Origin: a virus | Virus record (IMG/VR): IMGVR_UViG_3300012037_000011 | Span: 1 to 35,430 of that record | DNA length: 35,430 nucleotides | Reading direction: 5' to 3' (one strand) | In this document: one piece after another, positions 17,089 through 24,721 of the stretch | Position numbering within the stretch: position 1 is the first letter of the stretch | Layout: the number at the start of each line of letters is the position of its first letter | Position numbers and translations under genes: made by a program | Notes under the pieces: generated by a model | Told to the model about the DNA's origin: nothing | Database searches by the model: none | What the model saw: only the letters and a program-made list of their open reading frames with translations

Positions 17089-17896
17089 CCACCCATTGAT
17101 CCTTACAGTTGTGTGGATTAGGATCGCCGTGAAATACAGCAATACTGGTTTGATCTTTTACTGTGGGATCTCCCGGTGTTAAAAAGTCTCTAGCGCCTCT
17201 AGGTTGATTATCAAAACGGGGCTTGCTGCGCATTTCCCATTTGTAGCTTTGTATCCATTCTTCAGGCCAGTATTCAAAATTGTTTTTGATAACATAGCGT
17301 ATCCAGTCTTGATCTCCAAAATGTCTCCTAGTGATATTTTTTGGATCTTTGACGAAATCTGTGTACACTTGACTGTGCTGACCTGTGGTCAATCTAAATA
17401 CCGAACTGTTAAACTTGTCATACTTTTTAATAACATATCTGTTAAAGTCTCGTATGATACAAAACTTGCCTTCTTCATAGGTAAACAAAGTGTCAATATT
17501 TCTAAAGATTATCATGTCTAGATCTAAAAATAGTATAGTACCCCTAAGTCCTAGACCAGGGTTAAAAAACATGGGTTTGAACCACCAACCAGTGACCGGC
17601 AGTGTGGGCAGCGGTTCTATACGAATGTTAGCATCTATGCCCTGTGCGTTTTCTGTAAAACAAACAAACTCGTAGTCTATAGTAAGATTACGTTTGACCA
17701 TCTGATATAAATTGTTTACATATTCTGGTCCGTATTTGTTGCCATATTTTAAACAGCACACATAGCGATTGATATTTCTCAACGGCGCAGGTGGGATAAC
17801 AACTGGAGAAGACTTCTCAGCCTTCTCCGTTGCCTTGCGGGCTTTGCGTTCAGTTTTGGTTTCTTCAACCTTCATAGATTGCTGAATTTGCGTCAT
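17072..17896 (-). CDS. glycosyltransferase-like protein with DxD motif
   Basis: 274 residues from the ATG at 17896; 17875 is an alternative start, and a GTG further upstream is unlikely. After a charged linker (ETKTERKARKATEKAEKSS) comes a GT-A-type domain: YVCCLKYGNKYGPEYVNNLY near the N-terminus of the fold, then LFLDLDMIIFRNID carrying the Asp-x-Asp metal/nucleotide-sugar motif, and FGDQDWIRYVI further on, as in GT8-like transferases. It overlaps the 3' end of the QueD-like gene by about 30 bases, so the two are co-transcribed. It may glycosylate phage DNA, protein or host surface polysaccharide. Acceptor and sugar unknown. Confidence 0.75.
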   Translation of the reverse strand: MTQIQQSMKVEETKTERKARKATEKAEKSSPVVIPPAPLRNINRYVCCLKYGNKYGPEYVNNLYQMVKRNLTIDYEFVCFTENAQGIDANIRIEPLPTLPVTGWWFKPMFFNPGLGLRGTILFLDLDMIIFRNIDTLFTYEEGKFCIIRDFNRYVIKKYDKFNSSVFRLTTGQHSQVYTDFVKDPKNITRRHFGDQDWIRYVIKNNFEYWPEEWIQSYKWEMRSKPRFDNQPRGARDFLTPGDPTVKDQTSIAVFHGDPNPHNCKDQWVVDNWR

Positions 17897-18362
17897 GCTC
17901 AAACACTTCTGCACTGACCAAACGCACACTGCTTTCTACTGGATAGCGACTGTGCTTGTTCTGCTTCATTTCTTCCAACAGTTCTGCCATTTTGTCGTAG
18001 CAGATTTTAGCAAACATTTCGCAGCCAACACCTTCTACAATACGCAGATTGATTATGCCTTGATCGTTGTATCCACCTGTGATTGCGTTGAGCGACTTGA
18101 ATGTATCCAGTTGAGGATCATCATATGCAACCACTGTTGTATGGTCAAACATCTGTTCACTCCACTCTTTGAACAGCTTTAGTCCACCAAAGTCCATGAC
18201 CCAGTTTCTACTGTCCAGTGTATCAGTCTCAAAGATCAGTTTGATACCAAGTGAGTATCCATGCAGTAAGCTACAATGACTGTGTGTAGCACGCCACTGA
18301 CGGAAGCAACAGCTTAATCCTCTGTCAGTACCATATGTTTTAGTCGAATAGTATTTTGCCAT
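17865..18362 (-). CDS. queD: QueD/6-pyruvoyl-tetrahydropterin-synthase-like protein with altered zinc site
   Basis: 165 residues of the T-fold PTPS/QueD family, which converts dihydroneopterin triphosphate to 6-carboxytetrahydropterin on the way to 7-deazaguanines. Recognisable segments are Cys30-x3-His34-Gly-Tyr36 (CSLLHGYSLGIKL), WVMDFGGLK (about 54-62), MFDHTTVV (about 71-78) and VSAEVFEHDANSAIY at the end. The canonical motif is C-x3-H-G-H; here the third zinc ligand is Tyr36, and the loop between the first His (His27 or His29) and Cys30 is shortened. Function may therefore be changed. A sigma70 promoter lies at 18433-18461 and the start has an AGGAG site. No other deazaguanine gene is in the window. 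Confidence 0.8.
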   Translation of the reverse strand: MAKYYSTKTYGTDRGLSCCFRQWRATHSHCSLLHGYSLGIKLIFETDTLDSRNWVMDFGGLKLFKEWSEQMFDHTTVVAYDDPQLDTFKSLNAITGGYNDQGIINLRIVEGVGCEMFAKICYDKMAELLEEMKQNKHSRYPVESSVRLVSAEVFEHDANSAIYEG

Positions 18363-18432
18363 TTTTATACTCCTAGTTTAATGGAGTGTGCGGAATATTT
18401 AGAGTGGGTCGAACACATAGTCCACTACAGTT

Positions 18433-18461
18433 AATATACTATATATTACTTATGCTGTCAA
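18433..18461 (-). promoter_or_regulatory. sigma70-like promoter for the QueD-like gene
   Basis: TTGACA, 17-bp spacer, TATATT on the minus strand. The -35 is inside the end of the upstream gene. A leader of about 65 bases with an AGGAG site precedes the start at 18362. Confidence 0.75.
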
Positions 18462-19008
18462 CTGTTAGGTTAGATTTTTTCCAACTGTTGGGCAACTGCC
18501 ATGCATCTGTTTGAAATATTGTAAACTGTGTTTGTGGAAAGTGTGATACAACCTGTGCTATTTGATAGATCCAATATCTGGGATCAACTGCACTGTGATC
18601 ACTGTGTTTGTAGTTTTCGCTGTCTTTGTAAACGTTATTGATTTTGCCGTTGCTGCTGTAGAGGTCAAATCCAATCAATCCTACTGTAGAACTGAGTGTT
18701 GCTCCTAGCAGCACAGCATATGCACCACTGCCCCAATTGAATGGATCATCTGCTTTTGCAGCGCCTTGATATGGTAAGTTTGGCACAGGTTCTATGTCAA
18801 ATCTCATATACCAATCAGATCTTGTGTAAACAGTTCTGTCCTCTGTTGCTCCGAAACTGATTGCTTCTTTGACCATAGGTCTGTCTACACACACTAGATG
18901 TTCAGTATAGCAGTCTCTAAATACTGCATTACATCCTATTTTTGGCATGTTGATTTTATTTAGATCAATGCCTGATCTGCTTTCTCCATTACCTATTATC
19001 AGCATCAT
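18439..19008 (-). CDS. conserved phage protein with GNGESR nucleotide-binding-like N-terminus
   Basis: 189 residues. It opens with LIIGNGESRSGIDLNKI, then IGCNAVFRDCYTEHLVCVD and WGSGAYAVLLGATLSSTVGL before GFDLYSSNGKINNVYKD. This pattern resembles DUF115/MptE-like or sialyltransferase-like Rossmann proteins found in marine phages and often linked to surface glycan synthesis. Its first 20 bases overlap the membrane-protein gene upstream; no separate ribosome site is visible, so coupling is likely. Co-location with a glycosyltransferase and QueD-like gene suggests small-molecule or glycan metabolism. The biochemical role is not established. Confidence 0.6.
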   Translation of the reverse strand: MMLIIGNGESRSGIDLNKINMPKIGCNAVFRDCYTEHLVCVDRPMVKEAISFGATEDRTVYTRSDWYMRFDIEPVPNLPYQGAAKADDPFNWGSGAYAVLLGATLSSTVGLIGFDLYSSNGKINNVYKDSENYKHSDHSAVDPRYWIYQIAQVVSHFPQTQFTIFQTDAWQLPNSWKKSNLTVDSISNI

Positions 19009-19309
19009 CGATTTGTAAATCTTTGCGTATACCTATCACATGTGTTCGAACAACATCAATTCTGTCGCCCACTGAGCCTAGCAATTCTGCAAGTGTTTTA
19101 ATTTTAAAAATTGCCCACCACCACCAAAACACGCCAACGCTGAAAAACACCACTGCGCCTATTACTATTGCGTAATCATATACGCTGTCCCAACCGAAGA
19201 AATGTAGAAACACCAGCACGGCCAGTGCTGTAAAGGGCAGAGTCCAGGCAGCATATGCCCACCATCTTACTTGTTTTTTGGTTTTTTTCTTAAAATTATT
19301 TTCAGACAT
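18989..19309 (-). CDS. two-helix membrane protein, 106 aa
   Basis: After a basic N-terminus (NNFKKKTKKQVR) there are two transmembrane segments: about 16-38 (WWAYAAWTLPFTALAVLVFL) and 46-68 (YAIVIGAVVFFSVGVFWWWW). A soluble C-terminal tail of about 38 residues follows (TLAELLGSVGDRIDVVRTHV). An AAGGAG site and an exact TATAAATA late box (19328-19335) precede the start. It resembles small late inner-membrane proteins of T4-like phages. A lysis or superinfection role is possible; no specific family recognised. Confidence 0.65.
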   Translation of the reverse strand: MSENNFKKKTKKQVRWWAYAAWTLPFTALAVLVFLHFFGWDSVYDYAIVIGAVVFFSVGVFWWWWAIFKIKTLAELLGSVGDRIDVVRTHVIGIRKDLQIDDADNR

Positions 19310-19327
19310 AGTATGCTCCTTCTATAA

Positions 19328-19335
19328 TATTTATA
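19328..19335 (-). promoter_or_regulatory. T4-type late promoter TATAAATA
   Basis: Exact octamer on the minus strand, 19 bases before the 106-aa membrane-protein start, with AAGGAG between them. Confidence 0.7.
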
Positions 19336-19363
19336 GGCTAGAGCAAAATAGTTTTATGCTGAC

Positions 19364-20233
19364 TTATGAGCCAATCTGTCCAAACGGCTTCCACATACCT
19401 GGTGTACCTTCTCTTACACAGATCCAGCCTACATATCCTGTAGGCTTGGGATCGTTGCTCCAAACAATGTCACCCTTATCATATGTTCCGTTTGTAGGTA
19501 TTGCGTCAGCAACTTCGAATTTTTTTCCTTGGAATCTCACTGCACCTGATGTACTAATGTCAACGTCGGGGTTCTTTACATTAACTCCCAACTTACCAAT
19601 CACAGTGGTCTTTGTTTCAATACTAGTTCCCAGAGTGATATTTCCGTTTTTCGAAACTGTCATTCGTGTGGTATCGTCTGTAACAATTTCTAGATCATCT
19701 GTGGTCCAATTTCCGATTCTGGTACTAGCACCTTCTACGTCAATTATAAATTCATTGTCTAAGCTTGCGATGCTTATGCTAGCATTTGGCGCATCAGTAC
19801 CAAAGCCTAATCTCTGGGCTGACGCATTGTAAAAGATAAATTCATCTATAGTTAAATCACCTTGAGTTGACAAATTGTTAAGAGTGCCAACTTCGGTTAG
19901 ATAACTTTTTCTTACAGAACTGCCTAATTCATTTTTTCTAAGCACTGGGGTATTGTCAATGCTATAGTAAGATTCTGAGTTAAGGTCTATAATCTCTGTG
20001 GTCCAGATTCTGTCAGGGTTTGCTCTATAAACAAATTGCTTAGTAGCACCAGTGCCTTTCCAGTGCAATCCTTGGCCATATGGACCTTTTTCGCTCGAAC
20101 TATTAAAAACAACAGGCTTAGTAGAAATAATTGCTATGTCCTCAACTCTTAGCGCAGTTTCTACTATCTCATGTATAGAGTCTCCTAAGGCGTTAAGAGC
20201 AGACTCTAGTGTTGCTTTTGTTTGTTGTTCCAT
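19364..20233 (-). CDS. tail-fibre-like structural protein, 289 aa
   Basis: N-terminal helical segment (ATLESALNALGDSIHEIVET), then beta-rich fibre sequence with the motif RLGFGTDAPNASISIASLDN, TDDTTRMTVSKNGNITLGT and KLGVNVKNPDVDISTSGAVR, typical of phage fibre shafts. The C-terminus (GDIVWSNDPKPTGYVGWICV, then GTPGMWKPFGQIGS) matches a recurrent tip motif of phage fibres that may contact carbohydrates. An exact TATAAATA late box lies at 20262-20269. It stands apart from the main fibre operon, near glycan-related genes. Virion adhesin role inferred from sequence type. Confidence 0.78.
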   Translation of the reverse strand: MEQQTKATLESALNALGDSIHEIVETALRVEDIAIISTKPVVFNSSSEKGPYGQGLHWKGTGATKQFVYRANPDRIWTTEIIDLNSESYYSIDNTPVLRKNELGSSVRKSYLTEVGTLNNLSTQGDLTIDEFIFYNASAQRLGFGTDAPNASISIASLDNEFIIDVEGASTRIGNWTTDDLEIVTDDTTRMTVSKNGNITLGTSIETKTTVIGKLGVNVKNPDVDISTSGAVRFQGKKFEVADAIPTNGTYDKGDIVWSNDPKPTGYVGWICVREGTPGMWKPFGQIGS

Positions 20234-20261
20234 ATCAGTACCCTATCTATCTTAGACAGTG

Positions 20262-20269
20262 TATTTATA
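20262..20269 (-). promoter_or_regulatory. T4-type late promoter TATAAATA
   Basis: Exact octamer on the minus strand about 29 bases upstream of the 289-aa fibre-like gene, in the short gap after the 404-aa gene. Confidence 0.7.
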
Positions 20270-20276
20270 TGAATTT

Positions 20277-21491
20277 TTAATTTACCTTGAGCAGCACGGT
20301 ATCAGGATTCAGTCGACCACTTAATTTTGTATCAGTAGTTGCGATCTCTTCCATAAACTTGCGCAGAGCAACTTTGCCAGCACTTTTGAACGCTTTGAGT
20401 TGCTCTTCAGGCTTGCGCAGAGTTTTCTGAACACTGAGGCTTTCATCAAAGCCTTCAATTGTAGTGCCTTTGATACTAAGCCCAGTGCCTTCACGCTTCA
20501 TACCTTTTGGATCAACATTAGCAGCAACATACTTGCCCAGTTTGCGGGTTTTGACATTGAACACCCAAAGTTCACTTGCTCCCACAACATCAACAGGATT
20601 AACACTGGTCAGTTTGTATTTGTCGTCAACCTTGAGATATTTCATCTTGGCAACCAGTTTGTCTGCGCTCTTAGGTTTAGCAACACGCGGCTTGCGCTTG
20701 GCCTTGCTTTGCTCAATCACAAAGTCAAGTGCGTCAAGCAGGCTAGTGATTGCTTGTGTATACTTGGCGATGTCTGCTTTTTTAAGATGCGCATAACCTT
20801 CTTTGAGCTGTGCCCAAAGGTCAGCCTCCAGTTCAGACATCTTTTTAAGTTGACCCGCAGTGGGCATACGTTCTAAATCTTCAAAGTCAGCCAGTTCATT
20901 TTCATAGAATCCTTTGAGCCTACGAGCGTGTGCCTGTGTAACACCAGTACGAGCAAAGTGCGATTTAAAGTCAAAGCCCATAGGATCAAACTGAGCCTTG
21001 TCTAGAACAAAGCCTTCCAGCCACGTTTCAATAGCCTCTGATTGTGCTTCTGCCTGTTCTGCGATGCGCTCTTGAATTGTAGGAGTGTGAGCATTCTTCT
21101 TTGTCTTTTCCTCAGCAGTTTTTTCTTCTGCGAGTTTTTGACCTTCTTCTGCGAGACCTTCTACCCACTTGACAATACCAGTCTTGTATGCTTTAGGAAT
21201 CACTGAGGGATTTACTTCAAGTAGGAAAGCGGTACAGGCCCAATGGCTGTAGTTGTTGGTTTTCCAGTCAGGCAGTTTGTTGATCGCTGCTACTGTCTTG
21301 CGGTCATAGTTGTTGCGGATATAATCCTTGACCTTGTTGGCCCATTCCTTTGATTCAATCTCATAGTGAACGAAGTGCTTGGCTTTGTTCCAGTTGTCTG
21401 TAGGAGCAAGAGCGAAACGATTCACACCACGACGAACTGTGCGAACTGTTTTCTTTTTGGGTTTGGTTGCTACTTTTGCTGCGCGAGCCAT
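20277..21491 (-). CDS. basic conserved phage protein, 404 aa, function unknown
   Basis: The N-terminus is highly basic (ATKPKKKTVRTVRRGVNRFA), followed by an alpha-helical domain (NWNKAKHFVHYEIESKEWAN, WACTAFLLEVNPSVIPKAYK). A Lys/Glu-rich helix lies at about 115-150 (EEGQKLAEEKTAEEKTKKN), then a long helical middle and a C-terminal beta-rich part (LWVFNVKTRKLGKYVAANVD). No catalytic motif is recognised. The strong sigma70 promoter just upstream (21521-21549) implies early or middle expression rather than a virion role. Charge suggests nucleic-acid binding, which is only an inference. Confidence 0.7.
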   Translation of the reverse strand: MARAAKVATKPKKKTVRTVRRGVNRFALAPTDNWNKAKHFVHYEIESKEWANKVKDYIRNNYDRKTVAAINKLPDWKTNNYSHWACTAFLLEVNPSVIPKAYKTGIVKWVEGLAEEGQKLAEEKTAEEKTKKNAHTPTIQERIAEQAEAQSEAIETWLEGFVLDKAQFDPMGFDFKSHFARTGVTQAHARRLKGFYENELADFEDLERMPTAGQLKKMSELEADLWAQLKEGYAHLKKADIAKYTQAITSLLDALDFVIEQSKAKRKPRVAKPKSADKLVAKMKYLKVDDKYKLTSVNPVDVVGASELWVFNVKTRKLGKYVAANVDPKGMKREGTGLSIKGTTIEGFDESLSVQKTLRKPEEQLKAFKSAGKVALRKFMEEIATTDTKLSGRLNPDTVLLKVN

Positions 21492-21520
21492 GTGTATTCC
21501 CTCTTTGTTGTGTTAATACT

Positions 21521-21549
21521 GTTATATAGTCAGAATTCGAGATTGTCAA
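21521..21549 (-). promoter_or_regulatory. sigma70-like promoter for the 404-aa gene
   Basis: TTGACA, 17-bp spacer, TATAAC on the minus strand. The -35 overlaps the 3' end of the 77-aa gene. The leader is about 25 bases and carries an AGAGGGA site. Confidence 0.78.
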
Positions 21550-21779
21550 TGGCTAAATTTGAGATGGTAGTAGATTTCGTGTTTTGGGTCCATCTTGGAT
21601 CTAAATTTCACAGTGTACTGATCAGTAGGCGGGTTATAGAACTTTACAGTTTCAATGCCTTGATTATTTTCCAGCAGATAGTTTAACCAAGGCATGTTCC
21701 ATTTACGCTGAATCCACATGCTCAACGGATTGTGGCCTTCAGCATCGTGTCTTTCAATATCAAATGGAACTTCAATCAT
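21546..21779 (-). CDS. small protein of unknown function, 77 aa
   Basis: The start codon overlaps the stop of the OB-fold gene (ATGA), indicating translational coupling. The sequence is aromatic-rich (MWIQRKWNMPWLNYLLENNQ, YNPPTDQYTVKFRSKMDP) and ends EIYYHLKFSH. No family recognised. The overlap suggests it works with, or is at least dosed with, the OB-fold protein. Confidence 0.6.
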   Translation of the reverse strand: MIEVPFDIERHDAEGHNPLSMWIQRKWNMPWLNYLLENNQGIETVKFYNPPTDQYTVKFRSKMDPKHEIYYHLKFSH

Positions 21780-22129
21780 AGTTTCTCACCTACTTCAAAT
21801 CCGCGGAATGTTTTAAAGCGTGGAAAGCGTAGGCTGTAGGTGCCATCTTGGTTCTGCGTTACAGCATCTGCCCTAACTTCAACAAGATTACCAACAACAG
21901 CATCCCTAGCATTCCAAAATTGGGATCGCTGATCATCCGAAAAGCCGCCGCCAACGTTGACTGTAATATCTTTCCCATCGTCCTGCCCAGCACATACCAG
22001 AGCCCCGAGTCGTCCTTCATTGCGTCCTGTTCCTTGTTCAATACCTGTAACCTCCAGTGTTACTTCAATAAATGGTTTGGCTTTGAGCCAACTGTGACTG
22101 CGCTTACACTCGTACATTTTAGAGGACAT
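21776..22129 (-). CDS. stand-alone OB-fold domain homologous to the C-terminus of the neighbouring DNA ligase
   Basis: 117 residues. From MYECKRSHSWLKAKPFIEV to SLRFPRFKTFRG it aligns with residues 322-427 of the ATP-dependent ligase at 23374-24666; about 60 of roughly 105 aligned positions look identical. It begins just after the position of nucleotidyltransferase motif IV and keeps motif V (W14-LKAKP). It lacks the adenylation lysine and cannot act as a ligase alone. It is either a duplicated DNA-binding OB domain with its own role or the relic 3' end of an older ligase gene split by homing-endonuclease activity. Intact frame and ATGA coupling to the 77-aa gene argue it is still translated. 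Confidence 0.8.
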   Translation of the reverse strand: MSSKMYECKRSHSWLKAKPFIEVTLEVTGIEQGTGRNEGRLGALVCAGQDDGKDITVNVGGGFSDDQRSQFWNARDAVVGNLVEVRADAVTQNQDGTYSLRFPRFKTFRGFEVGEKL

Positions 22130-22166
22130 TTTCTTTAGTATTGTTAAACTTTAACCGAAGCGATTT

Positions 22167-22499
22167 TCATTTGCGATAATCCGTTTCCTTCATAGCATCA
22201 ATATTATCTTCTGCTTGTTGGTTGAGTTTTTGATACAGTTGAAAATCACGATTGTTTAAGAAATCTAAATATTTTGAGTCGCCCAATACATTAAATACAA
22301 CTTCAACTTCTACACATTTTAGATTTCGTTTGCTATTTTGAGCAACATAATTGAAAAACTCTCTAACTTCGGGCCTTGCTAGATATAATTTTGCTCGACT
22401 TACATCACTGTTAAAAACCCAATTAGTTAGTGAGTTTTCTTTTACATAAAACTCTCCAGTGTCAATATCAACAAATGCAATTTTAACAAGTTTGGTCAT
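22167..22499 (-). CDS. hypothetical protein, 110 aa
   Basis: A sigma70 promoter (22532-22560) and an AAAGGAAGAAC site precede the start. The sequence begins MTKLVKIAFVDIDTGEFYVK and is mixed alpha/beta with a charged C-terminal helix (QLYQKLNQQAEDNIDAMKE). No family recognised. It lies between the homing endonuclease and the OB-domain copy, so it may have arrived in the same rearrangement. Confidence 0.6.
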   Translation of the reverse strand: MTKLVKIAFVDIDTGEFYVKENSLTNWVFNSDVSRAKLYLARPEVREFFNYVAQNSKRNLKCVEVEVVFNVLGDSKYLDFLNNRDFQLYQKLNQQAEDNIDAMKETDYRK

Positions 22500-22531
22500 T
22501 GTTCTTCCTTTGTAGTTTTATTAATGTTATT

Positions 22532-22560
22532 ACTTTAACATACGGATGTTGAATTGTCAA
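22532..22560 (-). promoter_or_regulatory. sigma70-like promoter
   Basis: TTGACA, 17-bp spacer, TAAAGT on the minus strand, upstream of the 110-aa gene. Likely drives the 110-aa, OB-fold and 77-aa genes together. Confidence 0.65.
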
Positions 22561-23328
22561 TCATCTTACAGCAACTGTGTAATTATATCCTGCTGCTTTA
22601 CTTGCTTCACGCTTGGCTAAATTTATCTGTTTATATTTTTTCCAAGTATACAAAGATTTAACTTCAATTAGTTGATTATATCTTGGTATGTAGATATCTG
22701 GATAATACCTATGTGTTTTGCCTTTGAATGAGTAAGTGATGTGAGGAACATTGCCCGGTCCTGTTATTATATCATTTTCAGTGAGCCCAGACTTTAATAA
22801 ATCTAAAATTACTTTGTCTTCGTAACCTTGATATCTTATTTCTTTACCGCTAGGTAAGATTAAAGTTTTAGTCCTATATTCAGATTTAGAGTTGGACATA
22901 AAAACTTTATGTGCTATTTCAGGATTTTTTGTCGGATTATCAACTCCATACTTTTTCAGCCAGGTCTTTTTTCTCTTTTGCTGAAATTCTTTAGTTTTGG
23001 CATATGAATCTACACCGTAATTTTCGAGCCAAGTTTTTTCTCTTTTCTTTTTAGTCTCAGGCCACGCATCTCTTATTTTTTGTTTATTAATTTCAGCCTT
23101 TGACGGATTGTCTACTCCATAATTTTTAATCCAAGTTTCTTTTTTCTTTTCTTGAATTATTTTAGATTGGCTTATATTTTCTACACCATATTTTTCTAAT
23201 GTTTTCTTCTTTTTTGTTTCCTTTACAGCAGGACAACTATTAGGGCTAATCGAACATCTCCAATTTTTGTTCGATTTGTTTTTAATAGTACCTTCTTGCC
23301 CGCAACCATAACTACATAAATTCTCCAT
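22561..23328 (-). CDS. free-standing homing endonuclease with PD-(D/E)XK-type nuclease domain
   Basis: 255 residues. A Cys-rich N-terminal knuckle (CSYGCGQEG... WRCSISPNSCP) is followed by four copies of a DNA-contact repeat of the form (L/I)-x-x-YGV-(D/E)-(N/S) at about 44-54, 67-77, 101-111 and 124-134 (LEKYGVENISQS, IKNYGVDNPSKA, LENYGVDSYAKT, LKKYGVDNPTKN). The C-terminal nuclease core has Glu170 (YQGYEDKV), Asp211 (YYPDIYI) and Glu222-x-Lys224 (LIEVKS), the restriction-like catalytic set. It sits 45 bases after the ligase stop. The start has a GGAGG site and a CATAAATA late box. Such enzymes cut cognate alleles to spread themselves. The recognition site is probably near the ligase gene. 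Confidence 0.82.
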   Translation of the reverse strand: MENLCSYGCGQEGTIKNKSNKNWRCSISPNSCPAVKETKKKKTLEKYGVENISQSKIIQEKKKETWIKNYGVDNPSKAEINKQKIRDAWPETKKKREKTWLENYGVDSYAKTKEFQQKRKKTWLKKYGVDNPTKNPEIAHKVFMSNSKSEYRTKTLILPSGKEIRYQGYEDKVILDLLKSGLTENDIITGPGNVPHITYSFKGKTHRYYPDIYIPRYNQLIEVKSLYTWKKYKQINLAKREASKAAGYNYTVAVR

Positions 23329-23343
23329 ACTATACCTCCATAG

Positions 23344-23351
23344 TATTTATG
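23344..23351 (-). promoter_or_regulatory. T4-type late promoter box CATAAATA for the homing endonuclease
   Basis: The minus strand reads ACATAAATACTATGGAGG ahead of the endonuclease start. The neighbouring ligase has a sigma70 promoter, so the endonuclease carries its own late control. Confidence 0.55.
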
Positions 23352-23373
23352 TCTACGAAGGTATTATGATAGG

Positions 23374-24666
23374 TTATTTGTCGTCTCTAAAACGATGGAA
23401 TCTCGGAAATCTTAAACTATGCACTTCTTCAGAGTCTTGCGATTTAGTTATAGCATCGGCCATAATTTCAACAGTTGAGCCCAGTACATCTTTTTTGTTA
23501 TTCCAAAAATCTTTTCGTTGGCTATCGGTTAACCCAGATCCAACATTTACTTTAATTTGTTTACCAGAATCTTTTCCTTCACAAATAAGAGCACCTAGAA
23601 TACCTATATTTTTTCCAGTTCCTTCTTGTAAATCAACTACTTTTAAATCAACCGTGATTACAGGTTTTGCTTTTAGCCAAGCGTGAGTTCTTTTACATTC
23701 ATACGGAGCATCTGGATCTTTAATAAGAAGACCTTCGTAGCCACCGTCTACGGCCGCTTTATTTAACTGTACAAAGCGCTCTTCGCCTTCTGGTGTGTCC
23801 AGGTCTACCGTTTCCCACTCCAGTGCTGTAACGTGCTCTAAGACGCTGCTATGCTCCTCTACCCAATGCTTAGTGATCTCACTGCGGAAACTCTGTGGCT
23901 TATCCCATGAACCTTTGAGGAAATCTTCCAGTGGAACTGTATCAAACAGGTGTAGAACAGCATCTGAATTTTGAACTGTTTCTTTACGCTGTAACTGTCG
24001 CATAAGGTCTTGGAAACTAGCGCTCATCACTTCGCCGTCCAACACCAACGGATATGGCACAGGATTGTCTTTCAATACAGTTTCGATCTCTTGGATGATG
24101 TGTCCGAAATTGTGAAACTGTTTTCCGTTGCGACTAAACATTTCTACCTTTTCGCCGCGGATGATGGTAATGACTCGCACACCATCCAACTTGGATTCAA
24201 TCTGTTTTTTGCCCTGCATCTTCTTTTCGTGATTGGCTGAATCATGTGCCAGCATACAGGTAAACACAGGCACACAGTCGGGCACTACTTTGTTCACAGT
24301 TTTTTCACTTACGCCGCAACGTAAATCTTTAATAAGGATACGACGGTACCAGTCATTCCATTGTGATATAGTAGCAATGCTCATAGTTAACACAACAGCA
24401 TCTCTAGCAGCATGACCTGTGAGTTCACGGTTCTGAAGTTTTTGTGCTAGGTCTACAAACACACTCCACTCTAGTCCTTGTCCATCCGCAGTTGCTTCGG
24501 GTACTTGTTTTACACCAAACGTTACCAGCGGATCCAGTGCCATACGCAACCCTTCAAAGAATTCAGGCAAGCCTTCTTCGTATGCTGTGCGGATGATTGC
24601 TTCTTTGTCCAGGCGGCTGTTGTGCTGTTCTAGATCGCGGATAATACTATCAGGTTGTGAGCGCAT
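23374..24666 (-). CDS. ATP-dependent DNA ligase (T4 gp30 type)
   Basis: 430 residues. Nucleotidyltransferase motifs are all present: motif I with the adenylated Lys159 (SKLDGVR), motif III region SRNGK (178-182), motif IIIa LDGEVM (209-214), motif IV GGYEGLLIKD (308-317) and motif V WLKAKP (330-335). A C-terminal OB domain ends SLRFPRFHRFRDD. An alpha-helical N-terminal domain (about 1-130) matches the T4-type layout. It seals nicks in phage replication and repair, using ATP. It has its own consensus promoter (24693-24721). The downstream flank carries a homing endonuclease and, 1.2 kb on, a second copy of the OB domain. Confidence 0.95.
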   Translation of the reverse strand: MRSQPDSIIRDLEQHNSRLDKEAIIRTAYEEGLPEFFEGLRMALDPLVTFGVKQVPEATADGQGLEWSVFVDLAQKLQNRELTGHAARDAVVLTMSIATISQWNDWYRRILIKDLRCGVSEKTVNKVVPDCVPVFTCMLAHDSANHEKKMQGKKQIESKLDGVRVITIIRGEKVEMFSRNGKQFHNFGHIIQEIETVLKDNPVPYPLVLDGEVMSASFQDLMRQLQRKETVQNSDAVLHLFDTVPLEDFLKGSWDKPQSFRSEITKHWVEEHSSVLEHVTALEWETVDLDTPEGEERFVQLNKAAVDGGYEGLLIKDPDAPYECKRTHAWLKAKPVITVDLKVVDLQEGTGKNIGILGALICEGKDSGKQIKVNVGSGLTDSQRKDFWNNKKDVLGSTVEIMADAITKSQDSEEVHSLRFPRFHRFRDDK

Positions 24667-24692
24667 TTTATGTGTCCTTGGTGTGTGATTTC

Positions 24693-24721
24693 ATTATATA
24701 GTTATACTCCGTAATAGTCAA
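24693..24721 (-). promoter_or_regulatory. sigma70-like promoter for DNA ligase
   Basis: TTGACT, 17-bp spacer, TATAAT on the minus strand, overlapping the 3' end of the 70-aa gene. The -10 lies about 27 bases before the ligase start. Confidence 0.8.

Noticed and set aside
15922-17142. Longer uvsE start at 17142
   Set aside because: It would lie upstream of the consensus promoter and inside the glycosyltransferase gene; MTDQ at 17016 has the ribosome site.
22561-23328. Intein or intron in the ligase
   Set aside because: The ligase frame is complete with its own OB domain and stop before the endonuclease begins; no splice-block motifs.
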